Both the position numbers and the translations under genes were made by a program. Positions 12,311 through 24,045 of a stretch of 64,000 bases of DNA are shown here, piece by piece (within the stretch, counting starts at the first letter, position 1; every line of letters starts with the position of its first letter). The DNA is from Mercurialis annua. Taxonomy: Eukaryota > Streptophyta > Magnoliopsida > Malpighiales > Euphorbiaceae. Under the pieces are notes generated by a model, which saw nothing but the letters and a program-made list of their open reading frames with translations, made no database searches and was not told the DNA's origin. Location of the stretch: positions 10,705,001 through 10,769,000 of the forward strand of contig NC_065577.1 of assembly GCF_937616625.2 (NCBI RefSeq), written 5' to 3'.

Positions 12311-13077
12311 GCCTGTTACTGATATGTCGTGCACGCAACTAACTAAAGGTAGCGGGCGCGAAAAGCTACTGGAAGCCAAATAATGAAATTTTTCAATTCT
12401 CGCTAGAAACTTCCGAATCACTCCACGATGGTTTTAATAGGTTCCTACACGCTAATAAACAATATTAGAACCTTTAAATTGATTGTCAAAAGTCAAAATT
12501 GAAGAGATCAAAAAGACTTGGTCCGACAGGGTGTAAAAGAAAATGACTCTAAGCAACTTTCGCCTTCCTGTGGGCTTATCTCCTATAAGTCTTATGAAGG
12601 TGGAGTTCCCTAACTCAGTTTTTACCTCCATTTCTCTCTCTTATTTTATTCTTGTCCCAACTAAAAAGTTGTATTTTCTTTGATTTGGTAAGTACGGCGC
12701 CACAATGGAGGTTCAAGGAGCTGTGCAGGGATTCGAAATGATATGTTACACATGATGCTTTATTTTTACAGGTGGGCCAGGAAGTCCAGTGTTTGTTGTG
12801 TTTTGAGCATCACATTTGTACATGATTCTAGTCTGAGGTACATTTTTATGAACTTTTCCATTAGGTAGACGTTTCAATTGCTTGAATGTTTGAATTAGCG
12901 CTCGAGGTTGCTAACAAATGCGCAATACGCATGTTAGAAAAGTATTTTGGAGGGCGGGGCAAAAACACTGGTACCGCCGCAAGTGCAATTGGCGTCGTGG
13001 TGCTGGCGCTAGTTCTTCTCATGTGCGTGATCTTTGGCTGATATTTTGACTTCTGGGCCTGCTTTCGGACGATTCTG

Positions 13078-13529
13078 TTGTTGATATTTGACAAAGCTGA
13101 GATTCTTATGTTTTCAGGTATAGAGGCGTTACGCACTTCTGGTAACTTCATTGATGCTCAGACCTGGTATAGTTCTCTGCCCCTTGTTTTTCAATCTCGG
13201 GTAGATGCTGTAGGTTTTGGCCACTTAGTCGGCGCTCTATTTACCGCAACGAGGGTTAGTAATAGCGCTTCTCTGCATGCTTTGATTTAGAGGTTGATAG
13301 ATATGACCCATACTTTTCATTTTCCGGTAGGAGAGATGACAATGACTCCACTTGATTTTTCACTTATGACTGGGATAGCCTTTCACAGTCAGCAGGTGTT
13401 ATTCGATAGTGGTTTGGCAATTTACGATTGACGTGATGAGGATATCTTCGAGATGCTGGGGTTTGTGCTGCATGTGAAGGGATGTACCCTTCGGTATACT
13501 GAGCTGTATGAGCGCTATCAGGGGTGTGT
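13078..13529 (+). pseudogene. plant mobile domain (PMD) pseudogene, upstream part
   Basis: Plant mobile domain proteins (MAIN/MAIL-like) exist both as host genes and as passengers of Ty3/gypsy and Mutator elements. In one frame this segment encodes SGNFIDAQTWYSSLPLVFQS and then THTFHFPVGEMTMTPLDFSL followed by MTGIAF. The block HTFHFPVGEMT.TPLDF is the hallmark PMD motif I recognise. In-frame stops at 13,288 (TAG where Trp is usual) and 13,429 (TGA) make it a pseudogene. The frame runs into the Athila-like insertion at 13,530 and resumes in phase at 17,569 when the insert and one TSD copy are removed. It lies antisense to the surrounding Tat element. The true start may be further upstream, around 12,900. 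Confidence 0.72.
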
Positions 13530-15054
13530 TGTTGAGAATAACCCAACTCGTAATACTCGGTAAATACGAGATCGAACCCACAGGGAGTGAATTAGGAGCA
13601 ATTGATGAGAATGAATTTTAGTTATGATTCAATTCATTTAGCGAAACACAAATGGTTGAAGTTTCAAGTAAGATTAACAACTAAATAGGAACTAAACAAC
13701 TAAACAATTAAACTAACAATTCAAGCAACTATAATAACAACGAGTTTAATCAATAAGTAAAAGATGTCTAGGGGTTGAAATTATTTCTAGGTCATGCATA
13801 CATAGTAATGGATAAATTGGTATCTAGCAAGGGCTGAGTTGTGCCTAGCGCACCGTTCCCGCTCTCTCGAGCCTCTAAGAACGACAAAATCAATAATCAA
13901 GTAATCAATTAATGCCTAACTCACTCTCGTGATACTAAACAAAACCAATTACCCAACATCAATTAATCAACAAACTCAAGGTCACCTAAATCCTAATCCA
14001 CTCTCGTGGTATTACAATCTAGACTTCTAATTCCAAAGTCTATTCACCTAACCATTTCTCAATGAGTCAAGCAAACACTAAATCATGCATTAGATAGCTA
14101 AGCTAACACAAGCATTAGAAACTAGAATTAGAACAAGCATTTAACCAATCTAACATACCAATTAACACAACATGAAGGAAATCATCTCAACCCCCAAACA
14201 TGGGGGATTAGCTACACATACTAAGAGCTAAATTAACAAAATCATAAATGGAAGACATGGTTAAAGAGTACTTACAATAAGATGAGAAACCCACAAATAA
14301 GAGTTGCAATAAAAAATAAAACTTGTTCATCCAATAAAGCTTCAAAGATCTCAACAATGGTGGAAATATAAAAATCTGGAAAGTCTATTGATGAAGAAGA
14401 CTAAAACTTAGGGATTTCTAAAATTAGGAGAGAATTCAAAAGTACAATCATAGAATAAAGTCTAGGGAAATCTTCTAACCTAAAATAGAGGTAAGGTTGC
14501 TTTTATAGTACTTACAAAAGAAGGAAAAAGACAAACATTCATTTACACATGTGTTGGGCCCAAAATAGCAAATTAATAAAGTCTTATTGCATCTTGAAAT
14601 AAGATTTCCCCTTTCCAGCAAGCCCAAGCTCGAATAGATCTCCTTGGGCTAAATGAGGAGCTCGATTCGAGCTGCCATTTTCTGCTCCGGATCTTAATCT
14701 TCAAACCTTCGTAACTCGGTGTAGAAATGTCCGATTGAGTCGATTCTTGAACCGTTGGAAAGCTTAGGACGTCTACTTTATCTTTCATGAAGAACACGAG
14801 TTCGTTTGAGGCTTCTAGCTAGTCCAAATAGGTCAAATAGTTCTCAGGGGTCAGCTTTTCAGATTTGCAAATGAGCTTCCGCATCACTTTTGTCGTCTTT
14901 TCCAACTTTTGCACCAAAATGCTTCTGCAATGCTCCTAAGTACCTGAAATACTAAAACACGTAATAAGGCATTCGAAATACCATAAAACCGTGATAAAAC
15001 ATTAATAAAGCATGCGGAAATGACACTCTAGATAGGAGTAAAATACTCCTATCA
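13530..15054 (+). repeat. 5' LTR of the Athila-like element
   Basis: Starts TGTTGAGAATAACCC, ends ATACTCCTATCA. It contains CGAACCCACAGGGA near the start and CTCTCG motifs at 13,864, 13,924 and 14,001. Confidence 0.9.
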
Positions 15055-15091
15055 AACCTCCTCACACTAAATCTTTGCTTGTCCCCAAGAA

Positions 15092-15994
15092 GTGGAGATA
15101 TTTGATGTATGGGGTATAGATTTCATGGGGCCTTTTCCGGTATCATTCAAAAACCAATACATTTTGGTATGTGTGGATTATGTTTCGAAATGGGTGGAAG
15201 CGGAGGCTTTGCCCACTAACGATGCTAAAGTGGTGTTGAGTTTTTTTAAGCGGCTAGTGAATCGGTTTGGGACCCCTAGAGTGGTCATTAGTGATGGCGG
15301 TTCGCATTTTTGCAATCGGCAATTTCAAGCTCTTATGAGGAAGTACAATGTGCATCACCGGGTCGCCACGCCTTATCACCCCCAAACGAGTGGCCAAGTT
15401 GAGGTTTCGAACCGTGAATTGAAAAGAATTCTCGAGAAGACGGTGAATGGATCCTGAAAAGAATGGTCTTTAAAATTGGATGATGCATTGTGGGCGTATA
15501 GGACGGCCTACAAAACTCCACTTGGGATGTCTCCGTTCCGTATTGTCTATGGGAAGGCATGTCATCTTCCTTTAGAGCTTGAGCATCGAGCGTATTGGGC
15601 AATAAAGAAGTTGAACTTTGATTTTAAAGCGGCGGGAGAGAAGCGATTACTTCAATTGAATGAGTTAGATGAATTTCGCTTCATGGCATATGAGAACGCC
15701 AAGCTCTATAAGGAGAAAACAAAGCGATGGCATGATGCTCACATCTCCCCAAAGATCTTAGAGGTTGGTTCGTTTGTACTTCTTTACAATTCACGTTTGC
15801 GGTTGTTTCCGGGTAAATTGAAATCTCGTTGGAGTGGCCCATTCAAAATCCGGAATGTGGCGAATCACGGTGCGGTGGAATTGGAGAACTCTAAGGGTGA
15901 AACTTTCAAGGTTAATGGCCACCAGTGCAAACCATATCTTGGACCCTTGACGAATCGGGTGGAAGATGAGATATCTTTCACAACTCCTACATGA
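15092..15994 (+). pseudogene. Ty3/gypsy integrase (one in-frame stop)
   Basis: Integrase inserts retroelement cDNA into chromosomal DNA. The reading frame is continuous for 300 codons except for one TGA at 15,455-15,457. The catalytic triad is present: Asp10 in GIDFMGPFP, Asp68 in [10 protein letters not shown] and Glu104 in [11 protein letters not shown], with the expected 35 residues between the last two. Downstream of the stop are [20 protein letters not shown] and [18 protein letters not shown], typical of the Athila/Tat branch. The C-terminal part reads [13 protein letters not shown], the GPY/F-like module. The N-terminal zinc-binding HHCC module is missing because the internal deletion joins the 5' leader to the core at about 15,088. 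It is directly followed by the 3' LTR, so any env-like ORF is gone too. Family is certain; lineage is inferred. Confidence 0.93.
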
Positions 15995-16039
15995 GTCCAC
16001 CGTGAGACGGTCGAGCTTTCGACTTTAAATACAAAAACT

Positions 16040-17563
16040 TGTTGAGAATAACCCAACTCGTAATACTCGGTAAATACGAGATCAAACCCACAGGGAGTGA
16101 ATTAGGAGCAATTGATGAGAATGAATTTTAGTTATGATTCAATTCGTTTAGCGAAACACAAATGGTTGAAGTTTCAAGTAAGATTAACAAATAAATAGGA
16201 ACTAAACAACTAAACAATTAAACTAACAATTCAAACAACTATAATAATAACGAGTTTAATCAATAAGTAAAAGATGTCTAGGGGTTGAAATTATTCCTAG
16301 GTCATGCATACATAGTAATGGATGAATTGGTATCTAGCAAGGGCCGAGTTGTGCCTAGCGCACCGTTCCCGCTCTCTCGAGCCTCTAAGAACGACAAAAT
16401 CAATAATCAAGTAATCAATTAATGCCTAACTCACTCTCGTGATACTAAACAAAACTAATTACCCAACATCAATTAATCAACAAACTCAAGGTCACCTAAA
16501 TACTAATCCACTCTCGTGGTATTACAATCTAGGCTTCTAATTCCAAAGTCTATTCACCTAACCATTTCTCAATGAGTCAAGCAAACACTAAATCATGCAT
16601 TAGATATCTAAGCTAACACAAGCATTAGAAACTAGAATTAGAACAAGCATTTAACCAATCAAACATACCAATTAACACAACATAAAGGAAATCATCTCAA
16701 CCCCCAAACATGGGGGATTAGCTACACATACTAAGAGCTAAATTAACAAAATCATAAATGGAAGACATGGTTAAAGAGTACTTACAATAAGATGAAAAAC
16801 CCACAAATAAGACTTGCAATAGAAAATAAAATTTGTTCATCTAATAAAGTTTCAAAGATCTCAACAATGGTGGAAATATAAAAATCTGGAAAGTCTATTG
16901 AAGAAGAAGACTAAAACTTAGGGATTTCTAAAATTAGGAGAGAATTCAAAAGTACAATCATAGAATAAAGTCTAGGGAAATCTTCTAACCTAAAATAGAG
17001 GTAAGGTTGCTTTTATAGTACTTACAAAAGAAGGAAAAAGACAAACATTCATTTACACATGTGTTGGGCCCAAAATAGCAAATTAATAAAGCCTTGTTGC
17101 ATCTTGAAATAAGATTTCCCCTTTCCAGCAAGCCCAAGCTCGAATAGAGCTCCTTGGGCTAAATGAGGAGCTCGATTCGAGCTGCCATTTTCTGCTCCGG
17201 ATCTCGATCTTCAAACCTTCGTAACTCGGTGTAGAAATGTCCGATTGAGTCGATTCTTGAACCGTTGGAAAGCTTAGGACGTCTACTTTTCTTTCATGAA
17301 GAACACGAGTTCGTTTGAGGCTTCTAGCTAGTCCAAATTGGTCAAATAGTTCCCAGGGGTCAGCTTTTCAGATTTGCAAATGAGCTTCCGCATCGCTTTT
17401 GTCGTCTTTTCCAACTTTTGCACCAAAATGCTTCCGCAATGCTCCTAAGTACCTAAAATACTAAAACACGTAATAAGGCATTCGAAATACCATAAAACCG
17501 TGATAAAACATTAATAAAGCATGCGGAAACAACACTCTAGATAGGAGTAAAATACTCCTATCA
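16040..17563 (+). repeat. 3' LTR of the Athila-like element
   Basis: Nearly collinear with 13,530-15,054, with scattered substitutions (for example ATCGAACCC versus ATCAAACCC) and a short deletion near 17,288. It is followed at once by the TSD TGTGT. Confidence 0.9.
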
Positions 17564-19290
17564 TGTGTCCTAAGGAACAGACCCAAGGTCGATCAGATTG
17601 CCCGAGTCTTTCTATTTTACTAGTTGGGGACCATGCTCTTTTTGCAACTAGAGTTTGACTCTTCCCCTTTGTGTATTACCGGTGGTGGAGGACTTGGACC
17701 AGGTTGCGTCCTATGATTGGGGGTGTGCTGCCCTCGCTTATCTATACAGTAGTGTGGATTAGGTCATCCATAGGAGATCCCGTCTTTTTGGGTTGTGGCC
17801 CTTTTTGCATGTGAGTTCTCTCTCTGTCCCCATGTATTTTTTATGCACTTTGTTTGTACTGCTCTCTTAGATTTGATTTTGCATTCTTCTTTTTTCAGAT
17901 TTGGGCTGTCCAAACTGGTACCTTGACCGGATTTGGCAATCTGCCAGCGCCGGGTATCTCGCTTTTATGATTTTGGGATTTTTCTCGTACCTTGACATAT
18001 CGTCAGGGAGCTGAGTGCAGAGGATGGATGAACGACTTAGCATGGATATATGTAAGGGACAATCCCATTCTTGACTAATTTTTATTTCGATTGCGATGCT
18101 TATTTGTAACAATTTTGCAGGTGCACTAATCTTGAAACACTCCTCTTGAGAAGAATTGGCCTTGTTGGCTTCGGGGAGCAATTAGCAGATCTAGAATGCG
18201 TTATCTGATACATGGTCCGAATTTTCGGTCTTGGTTTCTGGGTGAGCGTGTGCTCCACTTGTGGTCGGTCCCCATTCTCATCTGGTGCCTAGGGAGCCGC
18301 CATTAACAATGTTGCACGGTGGAGACGTCGTATTGCCTGCTCTTTGTAGTGACTTGAGGGGCTATCCTTCCATAGAGCTTGTGTCCGCTCCTCATCTGAG
18401 CTACATGGATGATTTGGTGAAGTATCATCTTTTGGGTAGATTGTCTCTTGTTAGCATGCCAGGACGTTCAGTGCCTGTTGTTCTTGATAATCTTTATAAG
18501 CAGGCCGCTATAGAGCCACAGGTATGTGCGACTTCTTTGGTTTCCATATTTTCTAGATTTAATGCTAACCCGTTTCTTCTAGTGTCTTCTTAGGGAGTAC
18601 GTAGGCGTGATCTCTTGGGCGAGTTCCGGCTTTGAGCCATCGGCTGCAAGATCTTCCGGAATGGTTTTTGGTTCGTTGTGTCAGATGCCGGAGAGATTTT
18701 TCCGCTATTGTAATGCGCGTGGGTCTATGCAGGATTCCATTCCTGATGCGTATATCATTCATTCCTTTGTTCCCGTTGGTTGTATCCATGTAAGTCTGTT
18801 GTTCCTGCTTGTGTGTTAGTTTGTGCTGGGGGATTTCTTGGCCCCTTGATTGAGTGTCCATTTATGGTTTACATGTGCCGCTGTATGAGGTGATTCAGCT
18901 GGCTGACGCGGCTTACTACTGGCGGGAACAGTTGTGTAGTGTATCTGCACATATGAGGGTAGATATGCAATATAGTTATGCTATATTATATTATTTATGC
19001 ATGTATGCATGCATCTATAGTTCTGACTGCTCTTTGGTTTGTTGTAGTATCATATTGAGGATCTGGAGGGCCAGTTGCGGCAGATTGATCTTGGCCCTAC
19101 TGATGGTGGAGCTGACGACTTCCCTCTTGGATTCCCCGGTAGTGGAGCTGGGCGCTTCCCGATCGGTGGGTGCGGACTTTTTACCTCTGGGGGTCGCGAA
19201 GACTTGGTGCTTCCGATGGTGCAGACTTGGTGCTTCCGGTGTTGCAGACTTGGTGCCTCTGGTGCTGGATTGGGATTCTGACAAGTTGCT
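17564..19290 (+). pseudogene. plant mobile domain (PMD) pseudogene, downstream part with introns
   Basis: This continues the PMD frame after the Athila-like insertion: RNRPKVDQIARVFLFY, then after a TAG and a frameshift VEDLDQVASYDWGCAALAYL, YSSVD, a stop, and RSRLFGLWPFLH. The run ASYDWGCAALAYLY followed by GLWPFL is characteristic of PMD proteins. Introns are suggested by donor/acceptor pairs at 17,811-17,898 (GTGAGT...TTTTTTCAG), 18,052-18,120 (GTAAGG...TTTTGCAG), 18,522-18,582 or -18,593 (GTATGT...CTAG or TTAG) and 18,959-19,047 (GTAGAT...TTGTAG). A further donor GTAAGT lies at 18,790. The last exon reads YHIEDLEGQLRQIDLG. Stops and the frameshift show decay. The coding strand is opposite to the host Tat element. 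Confidence 0.65.
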
Positions 19291-19559
19291 ACTCCTCTAT
19301 ACTTGTTTGATGTTTCAGATATTGTCCTATATTGTAGTGATCCTATGTATGGTACATCATTGTATTTGTATGTCCGGATGTATCGTCCATTTTCCTTTAG
19401 TAGTATTTTGCCTTATTTGTGTTTCTAATTTTGCAAACAATGACCCGATTTTTGTCTTTTGTTAAAATCGGTTAAGTCTTTTTTTGACTGGGAACCTGTC
19501 GTATCGTACATCTTACATGGTAGGGGCCTCCTGCCCCATACTATCCAAATGAGTAAGCC

Positions 19560-20000
19560 CGATCCCCTCATGATGCTTGGTCAATGAGGACTGGATATTC
19601 CCCTTCTATCTGGTTGATAACTGCTATCTGGATTTTCGTCTCTAGATAGCGGACGTATGTCGCCTATTCTGGAGTTTTCTGATAGTGGAGGCCTGATGCC
19701 TGTTCTAATTTTGGTATTTGAGGCCCGATGCCTATTCAGAAGGTTTAAGGACTTAGATTCCCCCTGTTATCTGGACGTCCATCTCTAGATAGCGAAGGCA
19801 TGTCGCCTATTCTATTGTTTTCTAATTAGGGGAGGCCTGATGCCCGTTCTTGTTTGGAGGCCCGACGCTTGTTCTAGTGGTGGAGGCTTGACGCCAGCTC
19901 TTGATTCTGGAGATGTATTATGAGAGTAAAGGCATGTAGCCTGTGGTGAGGACTTTTATTCCCCCCCTACTATCTGGATTTTTGTCTCTTGATAGCGGAG
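19560..20000. repeat. tandem repeats downstream of the PMD gene
   Basis: Alternating phrases recur: TATCTGGATTTTYGTCTCT, AGATAGCGGACGTATGTCGC, GGAGGCCTGATGCC and GGAGGCCCGACGC. Units are roughly 60-200 bp and partly reshuffled. No coding signal is seen. Confidence 0.65.
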
Positions 20001-20931
20001 GTATGTCGCCTATTCTTATATTTGCTGCGAATTTGGAAAAAATTGGCCCCATTTTTCATTTTCCTTATGAAATTGGCCATGCTGCTTGCTTCTGGACTAT
20101 GTGTTGCCCCCTCATTGAAGCATGCAGTTTTTTTGGATGGGACTTGTATGATTCAATGAAGAGTTTGGTGTTTTTCTTGGCTATTCTAAATGTTGTTGTT
20201 TGACCCCGGTGGCACTCATCTGTTTTTTTATAACGGTCTAGCGCATTTCAATATTTACGTGGCACGATTGGAAAATGCATAAGAAATTGTTTTGAAAATT
20301 TGATTTATTGCTAAAAACTTTAGTTCCATAGTCTCAAAGATTGCAGTTTTAGAATTTATGGTCCTTTGTCCTTTCTTTCTAGGTAATTGTGCTGATCAAT
20401 AATCGAAACATGCATATATGATAAAAAAATCTATGTTAGTGGCTCATTTAATAACTGGTATAATTGAGATACTTTCTGTTCAAGCGATTATACCCCAACC
20501 GTCAATTAGTCCTTTTGGATTTTCATAATTGACTATATTCACAGTGAGTGCTTTACATGACATTGTCGATAATCCTAAGCAGGTCTTTTAGTGCACTCCC
20601 ACTCTCACTACTTAGACCATCCCATTATAAGATAGGAATCTGTTGGGCGGTGGCTGGCGGGGAGCTCTCTCTTCTGCTCCAATATGGGTGGGATAGTCCA
20701 TTTAAACATATGCCTCACTCTTGGAAAGCTTTTTGTGGCCAAATCATCTTAGCGAGTAGATCGAAACCCATTTACAGGTCGTCGTCCTTTTTGAGACAAT
20801 TTGGATTACTCAAATTCTTCAGAGATAATACCTATTGAGACAAAATTATCTCTAGTAGTTATTCACTCCCTTATACCGGTTATTGAATGATCTGGATTTC
20901 ATCGTATATGCACTTATGATGATTGAAACTA
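20001..20931. other. internal Tat DNA without recognised genes
   Basis: A plus-strand ORF of about 96 codons (20,548-20,838) has no recognisable domain. No gag-pol motif is found on either strand. Confidence 0.35.
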
Positions 20932-21301
20932 GGGTTAATTTCTAAAAAAATCACGAACTTTACACGAAGTTTCATTTTAATCATGACCTTTAAAAGTTGC
21001 CATTTAAAGGCATGAACTTTCATATTGTTTCAAATTCATCATTTTAGTGTATTTTTATCGACTAAATTCTTCACTAAACCATCAATGAAAGACCCAAGTT
21101 ATTGATCAACATCAAATCTTATTATATTTCAGTTAGATTATCTAGGATTAGGAATTTTTAGTTAGATAAAATACACCGAATTTTACTTTGGTGATAGATT
21201 TGAAATAAAATGAAAGTTCGTGTCTTTTAATGACAACTTTTAAAGGTCATGATTAAAATGAAACTCCGTGTAAAGTTCGTGATTTTCCTAGGAATTAACC
21301 C
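20932..21301. mobile_element. Mutator-type MITE, 370 bp
   Basis: Terminal inverted repeats of about 80 bp: left GGGTTAATTTCTAAAAAAAT, then CACGAACTTTACACG. The right end reads CGTGTAAAGTTCGTGATTTT and finishes AATTAACCC. Flanking 9-mers TTGAAACTA and ATGAAAATA match at 7 of 9 positions, a plausible decayed 9-bp TSD. It is nested in the Tat internal region. Confidence 0.72.
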
Positions 21302-21589
21302 ATGAAAATAACATGTTCGTTAGGAAAGACATCACACAAATGAGTCGAATTATTGACTCTGAAATTTTAAACAAATTGAATAAACAAATTGTTCAAAAAT
21401 ATCTGAATGCAAAAAAGAGAAACTCCAGAAGTCATTACTCGTTTCAAATAAGAGAATTGATCTCTGAATGCCCTAACGTGGGCTGGGTTACCACTTCCGA
21501 ATGTTGAAATTAACGGAGGACTCCAAGTTAGTTATAGAGACTTCCTCGGAAATCTGATCCAGCATCATCAATAGGTATGTGTAGTTAAA

Positions 21590-21870
21590 ATTTCTACTTC
21601 TCCATTTGGCTATTATGGATAGTTGAAACCTTCGCCGTTCAATTCTTTTGTTCTGGAAAGCTAGAACCTCCATTGTTCTGCTTAGTTGTCCTAGATCACT
21701 GAAACTTCTGTTGTTCCATTCAGTTGTCCTGGAAAGCTGAAACCTCCGTTACTCCATTTCTTTGAATCTTTCGCCGTTCCATTTGGCTTTTATGATCACT
21801 AAAACTTCTGATGTTCCATTCAGTTCTTCTGGAAAGTTGAACCTCCATTGTTCTGCTTGTTTGATATGGA
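21590..21870. repeat. ~60-bp degenerate tandem repeats
   Basis: The phrases TTCTGGAAAGCTGAAACCTCC and TGTTCCATTCAGTTGTC-like text recur about five times. The block is part of the internal, non-coding DNA of the Tat element. Confidence 0.6.
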
Positions 21871-22479
21871 TAGCAGGTTATTGGAGATGAACTTTGACAT
21901 CAATTATATTGGCACTAGTTCCGAGACTGGCTTGGAAAACGGGATGACAAGGATATACAAATCTTCTAAATTACTATTTGCATATTTGAGACGCTGGTAC
22001 TATTGCAATCATTTTTATTTTTCTATTTTTCTTTTCAGACCTAATATTTTAGCCCGAATTGCCCTTTTAGGTTCAAATCAGTAGGCGTTTTCCCAAATTT
22101 GCATGAGCCGTCTTTTGCCAATTTTCAACTCATAGGGATTTCTGGTTACGTTAGTAACTTGCCATGGTCAGGACTCTCGATTTTGTCCTTCGATCTAGAT
22201 GTTGTATCATTCGAAAGTCTGTGAAGGTACTTGTAATCCCCTCTTTATTCATTTTGGAATGAATTATTTTGCTGGTCCATGCCGATCTTGACCGCAAATG
22301 GCACCTCTTTGGTTGATTTTGACATACCGATTGAACTACGTGTAGTGCTTCCCGTGTTGATTCTGATATTCTGACTGAACTGCGGTTGGCACTTCCTGGT
22401 TTTATTTTAATATTCTGGCTGATTTAACTGATCTGAATCTTCTACTAGATAAATATATTCTGGAAGGGAAGTTGTTCAC

Positions 22480-22890
22480 TGATCCCTCTAACTATCTGTA
22501 GTTTTCTAATTCGTCGAGCTTTCTAAATTGCCGATGTTGGAGTCGTAAAGGACTTTCTTAACCATTTTCTAATTCGCCGGCTGTTTTGATCGCCAATGTT
22601 GGAGTAGTAGAAGACTTGGTAGAAAGCCTTTTCTAATTCATCGGCTGTCTAGATCGCTGATGCTGGAGTTGTAGAAGACTTGGTATAAACCTTATCTGAT
22701 TCCTCAGTTGTTTGGATCACTGATGCTGGAGTCGTAGAAGATTCTATAAAATTGTTTTCTAATTCATCAGCTATCGGGATTGCCAATATTGGAGTAGTGG
22801 AAGACTTGGTAAAACCTTTTTTTGGTCCTTTGGCTCACTAGACCTCCGATATTGGAGTCATGGAAGACTTGGTAGAACGGTTTTCTGATT
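22480..22890. repeat. ~70-bp degenerate tandem repeats
   Basis: Six or so units share TTTTCTAATTCRTCGGCTGT, a GATYGCYGATGYTGGAGTNGT core, and AGAAGACTTGGTA. No frame is conserved across units. Confidence 0.65.
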
Positions 22891-24026
22891 AACATTCTAG
22901 GTGGGTACCTAATAGAGCATTTAGTAGAATAGCTGTAAGACAACTGGTCAGTGCATGATGCATGTATGCGGATGCATCCATAATGGGTTAGAATATGATG
23001 TACAATATTCAGGATGCATGATATGCATGATTATGATAATGTAGTGTTACGCAATCACATAGCACGTAACACGTAGATAGAACAATTGATATTATAGAGG
23101 CATGTTGTTCCTTCCAATCTTATTTCTCCCACACACGTGTTCCGGGCGAGGTTTACTTCCTAGGATTTTTTTGGTCTGGACATTTGCATCGCAATGCTAA
23201 GGTCGACGTATATCTGCAAACTCTCTTCTATTAGTTCTAAAACAAGCAAGCGACAGTAGCTAATATAAGAATTGTTTCTCCCCTTAATTGGAAGGTGTTC
23301 AAACATAAAAAAAGGTACACTGGCGATCCCCTTGAAAGAACATCTGGCAAATAATTGAGCCTGTCGGATGGTCAAGTGAATGGACTGTCACTTGATTGGA
23401 CTAGATATTGGGGCTTTACCAATTAAATGGACTTTACTTGATCGGATCTGATATTTAGATCTGGCGTAACGGGATGTTTATATAAATTTGGTTTTAAAAA
23501 CTGAAAAAGTTGTTAGGCCTGACCTAAGACTGAGATTGAAATGGGAATTTTTGAAAACAGATTCAGGATCCTTACATTGACATCGTACCTCAAATACAAA
23601 TATTATATTGGGTATTTTCGTAGAGGGTAGTGTCTAAGTTGGAATGCATGTAGGCTAAATCGATGATTTTTTCTAGTAACCAGTTTAAAGCCCCCACAAA
23701 AAAATATACCTTTTATATGTCTCCTCAATCACGAGTACAAGCGACCGAGGTACTGCGCTTTGAGTGATGATACACCGTATAAGACGTTTCAGACATTGAA
23801 GTGCAACTCTAAAACGTGAAATTTGCTACGAGCATTGGGGGGCTGGTGTAGGGTTTCCTAGAGAGTAGGATGAGAAGAGAAAGTCTAATGTAATGCAGCA
23901 GGTGCAGATGCGTCTAGTAAATAATTATGATCGATAAGACACATATGATTATGTCCATGGAAACTGTCTCTAAAAACAATTTTGAAAACATTTTGAGTTT
24001 ATGTTTCAAAAAACAGTTTTATCTTC
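22891..24026 (-). other. Tat leader region, no recognised gene
   Basis: This lies between the primer site and the internal tandem repeats. A minus-strand ORF of 71 codons (23,160-23,375) is on the element's sense strand but resembles no family I know. Gag would be expected here in an autonomous element and is not seen. Confidence 0.4.
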
Positions 24027-24044
24027 CCTAGTGGAGTTGCCACT
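24027..24044 (-). other. primer-binding site of the Tat/Ogre-like element
   Basis: The minus strand reads TGGCAACTCCACTAGGGA, two bases after the LTR end ...TTCA. It differs at only two positions from the Ogre/Tat tRNA-Arg-type site as I remember it (TGGCGACTCCACTGGGGA). Confidence 0.65.
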
Positions 24045-24045
24045 A

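Larger units (their letters stand above)
13530..17563 (+). mobile_element. Athila-like Ty3/gypsy element with large internal deletion
   Basis: Complete boundaries are visible: 5' LTR 13,530-15,054 (1525 bp), 3' LTR 16,040-17,563 (1524 bp), ends TGTTGAG...CCTATCA, and a 5-bp target duplication TGTGT at 13,525-13,529 and 17,564-17,568. The internal region is only 985 bp and holds just the integrase. Gag, protease, RT and RNase H have been lost, and no clear primer site remains after the 5' LTR. The LTRs show a few dozen differences by eye (around 2-3%), so the insertion is moderately old. It interrupts the PMD pseudogene. Lineage is inferred from integrase similarity to Athila. Confidence 0.9.

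Noticed and set aside
18854..19465. 203-codon plus-strand ORF
   Set aside because: It runs through a predicted PMD intron (18,959-19,047) and has no domain of its own; only the exon parts are kept within the PMD pseudogene.
20548..20838. 96-codon plus-strand ORF
   Set aside because: No recognisable domain and located in non-coding internal DNA of the Tat-like element; expected by chance.
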